Part shown: piece after piece, positions 44,722 through 52,048 of the stretch
Layout of the letters: each line of letters starts with the position of its first letter
Numbering within the stretch: position 1 is the first letter of the stretch
Origin: Phosphitispora fastidiosa
Lineage (GTDB): Bacteria; Bacillota; Thermincolia; Thermincolales; UBA2595
Direction: 5' to 3'
Assembly: GCF_019008365.1 (NCBI RefSeq)
Contig: NZ_JAHHUL010000023.1
Coordinates: 1 to 55,018, forward strand
DNA: 55,018 bases
Notes under the pieces: generated by a model
Databases searched by the model: none
The model's input: only the letters and a program-made list of their open reading frames with translations
Told to the model about the DNA's origin: nothing
Translations under genes and position numbers: made by a program

Positions 44722-44817
44722 GTGTATACACTAAAGCGGAATCAAGTCCTGCCGCAACTACCGGCCGGAGTAAAACTGAGGCACGTCCACTGGATGACAG
44801 AGCAAAAGGGAGGATAA
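44722..44817 (+). CDS. Possible 31-residue small protein
   Basis: A GTG-initiated frame starts 2 bases after the ligase stop, with GGTGG about 9 bases upstream, and ends within the ribosome site (GGGAGG) of the next gene. It fills almost all of the only sizeable gap in this part of the operon. The peptide is basic (starts VYTLKRNQVLPQLPAG, ends WMTEQKGG) and matches nothing I recognise. It may be a genuine small protein or chance. Confidence 0.35.
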   Translation: MYTLKRNQVLPQLPAGVKLRHVHWMTEQKGG

Positions 44818-44823
44818 CACCAA

Positions 44824-45909
44824 ATGCCGGATGGGAAGAAAGCCGCCTTTAAACAGAAGGTGTCGGAATACCTCAAACATCTGCTTGCCAGAATCAGGAG
44901 TGAGTACGGGGAAAAATCCCCTGAATATGATGCTATATATAACCAGTATTTCTATTCGCCGCTGGAAGACATGGTGGAGCAAGAGCATAACCTGAAGCAT
45001 TACGAAGCGGCGCTCACCAGCAAGGGAGGATTACCGCGCGGCCTGGAAAGGCTGTACAAACGGCAGCTTGTGATCGACCTGACAATGGTCTGTGCTGCCC
45101 ACTGCCGCTATTGCCTGCGCTCGAACTATGACCCGGTGCGAATCAAAAGAAGCGACATTGCAGGAATTGTAGCTTATATCGCATCTGATGAGTATCTGAA
45201 AGAGCTGCTGGTCACAGGCGGTGACCCCTTGATGGTGCCACATTTGCTGATGCAGTTAATTTCGGAAGTGGTCCAAAAAGCTCCCAATATTCAAATTATC
45301 CGGATTGGTACACGCCTGCCGGTTCAATCTCCGGATAAATTTGATGAAGAGCTGTTCAATTTTTTTAAGTCATATCAGGAAAGTGTCAGCTTTGAATGTG
45401 CCATTCAAATCAACCATGCCATAGAATTACAGGAACAACCCCGTAAAATTATTGAAGACCTGCAGAAATCCGGGGTCCGGATTTACAGCCAAAACGTTTT
45501 ACTAAAAAATGTCAATGATAAGATCACCGCATTGGTGGAGTTATATGACCATCTCAGATATTTGGGCGTAGAAGCACATTATCTCTTTCATCCTGTTCCT
45601 TTAATCGGTACCCACCATTTCCGCCCCAGTATTGCCAAAGCCCTTTCCCTGATTAAGGAACTGACATCATCAGGCCGGATATCCGGCAGAATCAAACCAA
45701 TGCTATCATTAATGACAGATGTTGGCAAAGTAACCCTCTATGAGGGGACCCTCGGCGCAAAGGACGAACAGGGTTATTTAGATATCCAAACCAATTATCA
45801 AATTGAGGACAGATTACGCTGGAACCCGGATTACCTGCTTCCAGACTCGGCCCGGGTAGATGAGTGGGGGCACATTATTGTTAAATATCTTGATGGCAGT
45901 GATGACTGA
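44824..45909 (+). CDS. KamA-family radical SAM aminomutase-like enzyme with altered substrate site
   Basis: A 361-residue relative of lysine 2,3-aminomutase. The cluster motif CAAHCRYC (Cys90, Cys94, Cys97) and the following LVTGGDPLM and RIGTRLP (near residue 160) match the family, as does YLFHPVPLIGTHHFRP near residue 253. The PLP-binding lysine probably corresponds to Lys302 (TDVGKV). The two aspartates that bind the lysine side chain are replaced by Val258 and Ser295, whereas the AblA protein encoded at 27013-28287 keeps both. The substrate is therefore probably not lysine. GGGAGG precedes the ATG; the stop overlaps the next start by 1 base. It is shorter than AblA, lacking the C-terminal zinc cysteines. 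Confidence 0.82.
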   Translation: MPDGKKAAFKQKVSEYLKHLLARIRSEYGEKSPEYDAIYNQYFYSPLEDMVEQEHNLKHYEAALTSKGGLPRGLERLYKRQLVIDLTMVCAAHCRYCLRSNYDPVRIKRSDIAGIVAYIASDEYLKELLVTGGDPLMVPHLLMQLISEVVQKAPNIQIIRIGTRLPVQSPDKFDEELFNFFKSYQESVSFECAIQINHAIELQEQPRKIIEDLQKSGVRIYSQNVLLKNVNDKITALVELYDHLRYLGVEAHYLFHPVPLIGTHHFRPSIAKALSLIKELTSSGRISGRIKPMLSLMTDVGKVTLYEGTLGAKDEQGYLDIQTNYQIEDRLRWNPDYLLPDSARVDEWGHIIVKYLDGSDD

Positions 45910-46559
45910 TGGAAAAAGAAATGATTATCCTCATTGGCTGCGGTGAACATGCCCGCATGGTCATCGACAATATCGACCAAATGAAAGACATCGAAATATT
46001 TGGCTTAATCGCGGCAGACAAGGCGGAGACCGGCAAAAAAGTAATGGGGTATGAAATCATCTGCTGTGATGATGACATCGACGTATTGTTACAGGAAAAC
46101 CCCGATATCTCCGGATACTTTCTGGGAGTCGGAGACATGCGGACCAGGCAGCGCTTAGCGGTAAAGTATGATCATAAGATCAGAGCCGTCAACATAATCC
46201 ATCCGGCAGCCATTGTATCACGCTATGCCACAATCGGAACGGGCAATTTGTTTGAAGCCTATACCAAAATTGCCAATGGTGTGATGCTCGGTTCTCATTG
46301 CATTATCAACAGTTTTACCAGTGTAAACCATGACCAAATTATTGGCAGCAATGTATTGCTGGCCGGTAATGTCAGCATGGCAGGCAAAAGTATTGGTGAT
46401 AATACCCTGATTGCCGATGGCGCTTCCATCGGTTTTAAAAAAAATGTGGGCTGCTGCTGTATTATAGGTGATGGTGCGGTAGTTACCAAAGACATCCCTG
46501 ATTATTCCATCGTCTATGGCAACCCGGCCAGAAGGGTCAGAGAAAATGTTTGGGAATAG
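45909..46559 (+). CDS. legH: Left-handed beta-helix acyltransferase, NeuD/PglD (LegH-like)
   Basis: A 216-residue sugar N- or O-acyltransferase. The N-terminal PglD-like Rossmann part begins IILIGCGEHARMVIDNI and has GYFLGVGD near residue 69; the C-terminal half is a hexapeptide-repeat helix (HPAAIVSRYATIGTGN onward) with the catalytic His candidate in SFTSVNHDQIIG, ending VYGNPARRV. In the legionaminic route such an enzyme acetylates the 4-amino group from acetyl-CoA. Here the two upstream genes hint that a different acyl group might be used. The TGATG overlap indicates translational coupling to the aminomutase-like gene. Confidence 0.85.
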   Translation: MEKEMIILIGCGEHARMVIDNIDQMKDIEIFGLIAADKAETGKKVMGYEIICCDDDIDVLLQENPDISGYFLGVGDMRTRQRLAVKYDHKIRAVNIIHPAAIVSRYATIGTGNLFEAYTKIANGVMLGSHCIINSFTSVNHDQIIGSNVLLAGNVSMAGKSIGDNTLIADGASIGFKKNVGCCCIIGDGAVVTKDIPDYSIVYGNPARRVRENVWE

Positions 46560-47577
46560 TAAGATGCACTTTGGTCAGGGTAAGGTATACATCATTGCCG
46601 AAGCAGGCGTGAATCATAACGGCTCTCTGGCTATGGCTAAGGAATTAATTGAGTCAGCTTGCCAGACCGGTGCGGATGCCGTTAAATTTCAAACCTGGAA
46701 AACAGAAAATGTCATTACCCGTTCTGCGCCAAAAACAGCCTATCAGCTTGAGCAGGCAGGCCTTGATACAGACCTGTTTACAATGTTAAAAAGGTTGGAA
46801 CTGTCCTATGCTGATTTTGCTAAGCTGAAGGAATACTGCGATGCCTGTGGCACAGCCTTTCTCTCAACAGCAGATGAATATGAGAGCGCGGCATTTTTGA
46901 ACACCCTGCAGGAATTTTTTAAGATCGGGTCTGCGGAATTAACAGACTGGCCCTTTTTGCGGAAAGTCGCGGCTTTTGGAAAACCGGTGCTCCTTTCGAC
47001 GGGAATGAGTGACCTTGCCGAAATTTCGGCCGCCCTAAAAGTTCTTAGCGAAAGCGGCCTGCCCAAAGAGCAGGTTGTTGTGTTGCATGCCAATACCGAG
47101 TACCCGACTCCCTTTGCCAATGCAAACCTGCTTGCCATCAGGACTATTGCCGCAGAACTTGGTGTCAGGACCGGATATTCCGACCATACGCCAGGGATAG
47201 AAGCTGCGCTGGCAGCAGCTGCCCTGGGCGCCTGCGTAATAGAGAAGCATTTTACGCTGAACAGGGAATTACCGGGACCGGACCACAAGGCCAGTATCGA
47301 ACCGACAGAATTCAGGAAAATGGTTTCCGGTATCAGAAAGATTGAACTGGCTCTGGGAACTGGTGTCAAAGCGCCCAGCCCCGGAGAAAAGAAAAACATC
47401 CCATTTATCCGCAAGTCAATCGTCGCCCTAAAACCGATTCGAACAGGCGAAACCTTCAGTGAGGAAAACATCACGGTGAAAAGGCCGGGCTTTGGTATCA
47501 GTCCTATCCATTGGGATCAGGTGATTGGGCAAGTTGCAGACCGGAATTATGAAAAGGATGATTTCATATGCCTTTGA
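46546..47577 (+). CDS. legI: Nonulosonic acid synthase (NeuB/LegI type)
   Basis: Condenses phosphoenolpyruvate with a six-carbon N-acyl sugar to give a nine-carbon sialic-acid-like sugar. The 343 residues comprise a TIM barrel (YIIAEAGVNHNG, ADAVKFQTWK, KIGSAELTDWPFL, TGYSDHTPG, EKHFTLNRELPGPDHKAS) and a C-terminal antifreeze/SAF domain (about 285-343, RKSIVALKPIRTGE). The ATG at 46546 overlaps the previous gene by 14 bases with AAGGG upstream; the ATG at 46564, just after the previous stop, is an alternative. Confidence 0.92.
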   Translation: MFGNSKMHFGQGKVYIIAEAGVNHNGSLAMAKELIESACQTGADAVKFQTWKTENVITRSAPKTAYQLEQAGLDTDLFTMLKRLELSYADFAKLKEYCDACGTAFLSTADEYESAAFLNTLQEFFKIGSAELTDWPFLRKVAAFGKPVLLSTGMSDLAEISAALKVLSESGLPKEQVVVLHANTEYPTPFANANLLAIRTIAAELGVRTGYSDHTPGIEAALAAAALGACVIEKHFTLNRELPGPDHKASIEPTEFRKMVSGIRKIELALGTGVKAPSPGEKKNIPFIRKSIVALKPIRTGETFSEENITVKRPGFGISPIHWDQVIGQVADRNYEKDDFICL

Positions 47578-48734
47578 AAAGAAAAATTTGTATCATCACA
47601 GGTTCGCGCTCTGAATATGGCTTGCTCCGGTGTCTGATCAGAAGGCTTGATGAAGATGAGGACATTGATTACCGGCTTATTGTTACCGGAAGCCATCTGG
47701 CTCCCGAGTATGGCCTGACCTGGCAGGAAATTATCAGAGATGGCTTTGAAATAGCCAAAAAAGTGGAAATTCTTTTATCCTCCGATACCCGAAAGGGGAC
47801 CTGCAAGTCAATGGGATTGGCGCTGATGGGAATGGCTGATGCCCTTGAAGAGCTCAGACCGGATATTGTTGTTGTCCTGGGAGACCGGTTCGAAATCTTT
47901 GCAGCAGCAACAGCCGCCATGGTTTGCGGATACCCCCTGGCCCATATCGACGGCGGCGAATTGACAGAGGGGGCATTGGATGATTCCTTCCGACATTGCA
48001 TCACCAAAATGGCCCATGTGCATTTTACGGCAACTGAAGCGTACAGGCAGCGGGTGATTCAACTGGGTGAAATGCCGGAACGTGTCTATAACGTTGGTGG
48101 CATCCATGTGGATGCCATAAGAGATATTCCCCTGTTACACAAAAAACAGGTGGAGACCAAATTAGGTACTCCTCTGAGTGGAAAAACGATTTGCGTTACC
48201 TATCATCCCGAAACATTGAACACCCATAATCAGGAAAGTAATATCCGGGCATTGCTGGGGGCTTTGATGATGCTGGCTGACACAACAATCATTATTACTC
48301 TGCCCAACGCCGACCCCGGAAGCCGGACCATCATTGAAAAAATACGGGAATTCAGTCAAACCGAAAATGTTTATATTTTTGAGTCCCTCGGACATACCTG
48401 TTATTTGTCGCTGCTGCAGTATGTTGATGCCGTTGTCGGCAATTCTTCGAGCGGTATAGTTGAGGCGCCTTTATTTGGTATTGGCACTGTCAATATCGGA
48501 GGCCGCCAGAAAGGCCGGGTTGCCGGAGAATCTGTAATAAATGTACCTCATAATAAAGAAAGTATTTACCAGGCTATTCGCCGGGCCCAGTCCGCTGAAT
48601 TTAAAGCGGGACTGAAGTCTCTGGCAAATCCTTATGGAACTGGAGGAGCCGCAGCCCGTATCAGGGATATTCTTAAGCAAATTGAGCCGGAAGGCCTGAC
48701 CAGGAAACAGTTTTACGATTTAAGGTGTAACTAA
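47568..48734 (+). CDS. legG: Hydrolysing nucleotide-sugar 2-epimerase (NeuC/LegG type)
   Basis: Removes the nucleotide and inverts C2 to release the free manno-configured sugar used by the synthase. The 388-residue protein has the NeuC start ICIITGSRSEYGLL, VVVLGDRFEIFAAA near residue 103, HIDGGELTEGALDDSFRH near residue 125, VTYHPETL near residue 212 and GNSSSGIVEAP near residue 292. It overlaps the synthase gene by 10 bases. The order legI-legG is reversed relative to chemistry but usual in such clusters. The stop overlaps that of a convergent gene by 4 bases. Confidence 0.92.
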   Translation: MPLKRKICIITGSRSEYGLLRCLIRRLDEDEDIDYRLIVTGSHLAPEYGLTWQEIIRDGFEIAKKVEILLSSDTRKGTCKSMGLALMGMADALEELRPDIVVVLGDRFEIFAAATAAMVCGYPLAHIDGGELTEGALDDSFRHCITKMAHVHFTATEAYRQRVIQLGEMPERVYNVGGIHVDAIRDIPLLHKKQVETKLGTPLSGKTICVTYHPETLNTHNQESNIRALLGALMMLADTTIIITLPNADPGSRTIIEKIREFSQTENVYIFESLGHTCYLSLLQYVDAVVGNSSSGIVEAPLFGIGTVNIGGRQKGRVAGESVINVPHNKESIYQAIRRAQSAEFKAGLKSLANPYGTGGAAARIRDILKQIEPEGLTRKQFYDLRCN

Positions 48735-50119
48735 GTTTGGCGGAATCCCCTGAAAGAACTGTCTTTTTCGAGATACAACCTGCGCAGCGTTTCCCCGGCT
48801 TTTTGTATCTGCATCTGGTAATAATCTGTAATTAATTTTTGGTTAGCTTCATACAGGAGCCTGTGAACTTCATCATCACTGAGACCGGTAAAATTCACTG
48901 ACAGCAAGTCGGAATTCACATGCTTATGCTCATAAAAATCTTCACAGTCTTTTAACAGGCCTTTCGCAATGGCGTAATAGTATAACGGGGACCCGGGATA
49001 AGGGGTTACCGGTCTAATGGTTCTCATCTGGGCATGATCAGTGTATTTTAACAGGAATTCAACCCCTAACCTTAGTGACTCTGCGTTTTCGCCAATATTG
49101 CCAAAGATTATATTAAACCCTGGGCTAATTCCTGCAGCCAAGGTGTTTTCTATGCCGCCAGTAATCTGTTTTACGGTCAGGGCTTTATTCATATTGCGCA
49201 GGGCCTGTTCATCCAGGGATTCGATGCCGTAGTTAATAAAAACACATCCCGCCTCTTTCATCAGTTTCAGTACATCCGGTTTGGCATAATTAAGCCGGCC
49301 GTTGCAGTCCCACTTAACGTTAAGTTTATGCTTGATAAAACATTCACAGATTGCAACAGTCCTATGCGTTGAGCTCATCAATAGCTCGTCAGAAAAGGTT
49401 ATAAAGGAAATCCGGTAATCTTTTTTCAGACGCTGGATTTCTTCAACTATGCTTTCCGGGCTTCGTCCCCTGAAGCCCTCGTCCATGCGATAGCAAAAAT
49501 TACACTTAAAGGTACATCCCCTTCCCGATAAGACCGGCATCCAGCGTTCGCTGTTATTGATATGGGGCACCCTGAGCAAAGCATAATGGTCTATCGGGAA
49601 CAACTCCCAAGCAGGATATGGTATGCCGTCTATATCGGCAATTAAATCCTGCCGGGGCGTCTGGATGCAGGCCCCGTTTTCCAGAAAAGCTATGCTGTTT
49701 ACCGAGTGCAACGGCTTCTTTTGTTCCAGCGCCTCCAAGAGGTTAACAACAGTTATCTCGCCTTCTCCAATAACAACAGCATCTGCTGAAGTTTTTCTTA
49801 AAAAATAATCAGGTTCCGGTGCAGCCAAATGTCCCCCCAAAACATAAAAAGGCCGGTGTTTGGCTTGATTAACAGCCTCGGATATCTTTAACACCTTCCG
49901 GTATTGGTAATATCCTCCACACGCACTGACCCCAATAAAGTCATAATGTTTCTTATCTAATAAAGCGGTTAAATGGGATTCCGGCCAATGATAAACGTCC
50001 TGGTTATAAATTTCAACCTCATGACCGGCCTGAAGACATGCTGATGCAATATACGCCAACCCTTGTGGAAACCAGGAAATGAAAGAGTCGTTATCATATG
50101 CCACTAAAAGTATTTTCAT
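48731..50119 (-). CDS. B12-binding radical SAM protein
   Basis: A 462-residue class B-type radical SAM protein. The N-terminal cobalamin-binding-like domain (about 1-140) starts KILLVAYDNDSFISW and has YVLGGHLAAPEP; the radical SAM core has CTFKCNFCYR (Cys near residues 202, 206 and 209) and FITFSDELL, YGIESLDEQALRNMNK downstream. The DxHxxG signature of strict B12 binders is not evident, so cobalamin use is uncertain. AGGAGGAGAG precedes the ATG. It is the only minus-strand gene inside the island, convergent with legG and divergent from ptmE. Family members methylate or rearrange unreactive carbons; a role in modifying the sugar or its acyl group is only a possibility. Confidence 0.82.
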   Translation of the reverse strand: MKILLVAYDNDSFISWFPQGLAYIASACLQAGHEVEIYNQDVYHWPESHLTALLDKKHYDFIGVSACGGYYQYRKVLKISEAVNQAKHRPFYVLGGHLAAPEPDYFLRKTSADAVVIGEGEITVVNLLEALEQKKPLHSVNSIAFLENGACIQTPRQDLIADIDGIPYPAWELFPIDHYALLRVPHINNSERWMPVLSGRGCTFKCNFCYRMDEGFRGRSPESIVEEIQRLKKDYRISFITFSDELLMSSTHRTVAICECFIKHKLNVKWDCNGRLNYAKPDVLKLMKEAGCVFINYGIESLDEQALRNMNKALTVKQITGGIENTLAAGISPGFNIIFGNIGENAESLRLGVEFLLKYTDHAQMRTIRPVTPYPGSPLYYYAIAKGLLKDCEDFYEHKHVNSDLLSVNFTGLSDDEVHRLLYEANQKLITDYYQMQIQKAGETLRRLYLEKDSSFRGFRQT

Positions 50120-50245
50120 TTCTCTCCTCCTATTTTATCCTCATATTCTCTCGGAAATTCTACATCCTCAAAGCACATCTTGTATTAAGTTATGCCCGGA
50201 CAATACGGGTTATGTTTCAATGACCTGCTGGCTGCGCACTATTTC

Positions 50246-50258
50246 TGTGATAATCACA
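50246..50258. promoter_or_regulatory. 13-bp palindrome between divergent genes
   Basis: TGTGATAATCACA is a perfect palindrome with one central base. It lies in the 184-base divergent spacer between the radical SAM gene and ptmE, about 45 bases before the ptmE start, overlapping the expected promoter area. An operator is inferred; the spacing differs from CRP/FNR sites. Confidence 0.35.
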
Positions 50259-50303
50259 TATTATGAAATACATCATGTAAATAGTAAGAAAAGGGAACGT
50301 CAC

Positions 50304-51347
50304 ATGTGGAGAAATGTTCTTATCACCCCTAAAACTCCTATAGTAAAAGCTATAGATATAATCGACCGGTCAGGTTTGCGAATCGCTCTGGTGGTCAATG
50401 ATAACGGCAGGTTACTGGGGACTGTCACCGATGGTGATATCAGGCGCGCAATTCTCAAACAGCTAAGCCTGGATGAAGCTGTAAGTGTGGTCATGAACCC
50501 GGCCCCCAGCTATGTTTACAGTGAGCAATCCCGGCAAAATGCCATCCAGCTGATGAAAAGTAAAAAACTTCATCAGATCCCTGTTCTCGATAAAGGCCAT
50601 CACGTAGTTGGGCTGGAAATTGCCGATGAACTGTTCGCCCCCCCTTCTCGTGACAACTGGGTAATGCTCATGGCCGGCGGGCTGGGACGCCGCTTAGAAC
50701 CACTCACAGAAAACTGCCCTAAACCCTTGTTGAAAATAGGCAATAAACCGCTTCTGGAGACAATCCTGGAAAGTTTCGCCGAACAGGGATTCAGGCATTT
50801 CTATATCTCGGTGAATTATAAAGCAGAGATGATTAAAAAACATTTTGGGGATGGTTCCCATTGGGCGGTAGACATTAAATACCTGCAGGAAGGTAAGTCT
50901 TTGGGCACGGCCGGCGCCCTGGGACTGCTGCCCGCTAAACCGGAAGAACCGCTGCTCTTGATGAATGGGGATATCCTGACCAAAATGAACTATGGAAAAT
51001 TGCTGGATTTCCACTATAAGAATCTGGCCGAAGCTACTATCTGTGTTAAGGAATATAACAACCAGATACCCTATGGGGTAGTCACTGTTAAAAAAGACCG
51101 GCTCCTGAAAATTGAAGAAAAACCTCAGCACCATTTTTTTATTAGTGGAGGAATCTACGTGTTTAATCCTGCCGTTCTTGATTATGTCCCACATGGCTCA
51201 AGTTTGGATATTCCTGATCTCCTCAGAACACTTTTGGCACAAGAAAAAAAGATAGCTGCTTTTCCCATTCGCGAATACTGGATAGATATCGGGCACTTTG
51301 ATGATTATCAAAAAGCCAATAATGATTTTGCGAAGGTGTTTAAATGA
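50304..51347 (+). CDS. ptmE: CBS-domain sugar-1-phosphate nucleotidyltransferase (PtmE type)
   Basis: A 347-residue protein with two CBS domains (about 1-120, including LLGTVTDGDIRRAILK) followed by a nucleotidyltransferase domain: the signature LMAGGLGRRLEPLTENCPKP near residue 125, GTAGALGLL, LLMNGDILT and YWIDIGHFDDY near the end. In the Campylobacter legionaminic pathway PtmE makes GDP-glucosamine, which distinguishes the GDP route from the UDP route. The start at 50304 has AAAGGGA 7 bases upstream; earlier in-frame codons lie in the divergent promoter region. It is coupled to the next gene by an ATGA overlap. Confidence 0.9.
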   Translation: MWRNVLITPKTPIVKAIDIIDRSGLRIALVVNDNGRLLGTVTDGDIRRAILKQLSLDEAVSVVMNPAPSYVYSEQSRQNAIQLMKSKKLHQIPVLDKGHHVVGLEIADELFAPPSRDNWVMLMAGGLGRRLEPLTENCPKPLLKIGNKPLLETILESFAEQGFRHFYISVNYKAEMIKKHFGDGSHWAVDIKYLQEGKSLGTAGALGLLPAKPEEPLLLMNGDILTKMNYGKLLDFHYKNLAEATICVKEYNNQIPYGVVTVKKDRLLKIEEKPQHHFFISGGIYVFNPAVLDYVPHGSSLDIPDLLRTLLAQEKKIAAFPIREYWIDIGHFDDYQKANNDFAKVFK

Positions 51348-52048
51348 TAAACAACAATAAGGTTCTTGGCATAATCCCGGCACGGGGCGGTTCCAAGGGC
51401 ATTCCCCGCAAAAACATTAAACTCCTGGCCGGTAAACCATTAATCGCCTGGACTATAGAAGAGGCAAAAAAATCTCAGTACCTGGACCGTTTGATCCTCT
51501 CCTCTGAAGACACAGAGGTCATCACAACGGCAAAAACATGGGGGTGTGAAGCCCCCTTCGAGCGCCCGGCTGATTTGGCCCGGGACGATACCCCGGGGAT
51601 AGAACCCGTAATCCACGCTTTGGATCAATTAGATGAGCATTATGACTACGTAATCTTGCTACAGCCAACCTCCCCCCTGCGTACTGTCGAGGACATTGAC
51701 GGCTGTATCCGTTACTGCGTCCAGGAAGGGGCGCCGGCCTGCATTTCGGTGTCTTTAACAGATAAACACCCTTACTGGATGCATACCATAGATGAACGCC
51801 ACCGTTTACATCCCTTGCTTCCAACAGCTCAGGCAATCCAGCGGAGGCAGGACCTTCCCCCTGTCTACCTTGAAAACGGAGCAGTTTATGTTGCCCAAAA
51901 GGACTTCTTACTTAAAATGAAGAGCTTTACCACCGGGGAAACACTGGCTTATATCATACCTCCTGAGCGCTCATGGGATATTGACAATGAATTTGATTTC
52001 TACTACTGTTCACTGATAAAAGGAGGATATCATGACATTACAAGCTAA
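51344..52048 (+). CDS. legF: CMP-nonulosonic acid synthetase (NeuA/LegF type)
   Basis: Activates the nine-carbon sugar with CTP to CMP-sugar. The 234-residue protein begins with the CTP-binding IIPARGGSKGIPRKNIK, then LAGKPLIAWTIEEA, SSEDTEVI, ILLQPTSPLRT near residue 104, LENGAVYV and ending WDIDNEFDF. It has no C-terminal phosphatase domain. It lies directly before the Maf glycosyltransferase, which would use the CMP-sugar, with a 17-base overlap. Confidence 0.94.
   Translation: MINNNKVLGIIPARGGSKGIPRKNIKLLAGKPLIAWTIEEAKKSQYLDRLILSSEDTEVITTAKTWGCEAPFERPADLARDDTPGIEPVIHALDQLDEHYDYVILLQPTSPLRTVEDIDGCIRYCVQEGAPACISVSLTDKHPYWMHTIDERHRLHPLLPTAQAIQRRQDLPPVYLENGAVYVAQKDFLLKMKSFTTGETLAYIIPPERSWDIDNEFDFYYCSLIKGGYHDITS

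Noticed and set aside
44824-45909. Redundant or decayed copy of lysine 2,3-aminomutase
   Set aside because: The frame is intact, radical SAM and PLP features are kept and it is translationally packed into the operon; substitutions fall specifically in the substrate site, which argues for a changed specificity.
50246-50258. CRP or FNR binding site
   Set aside because: The half-sites are separated by 3 rather than 6 (CRP) bases and the FNR half-site TTGAT is absent.
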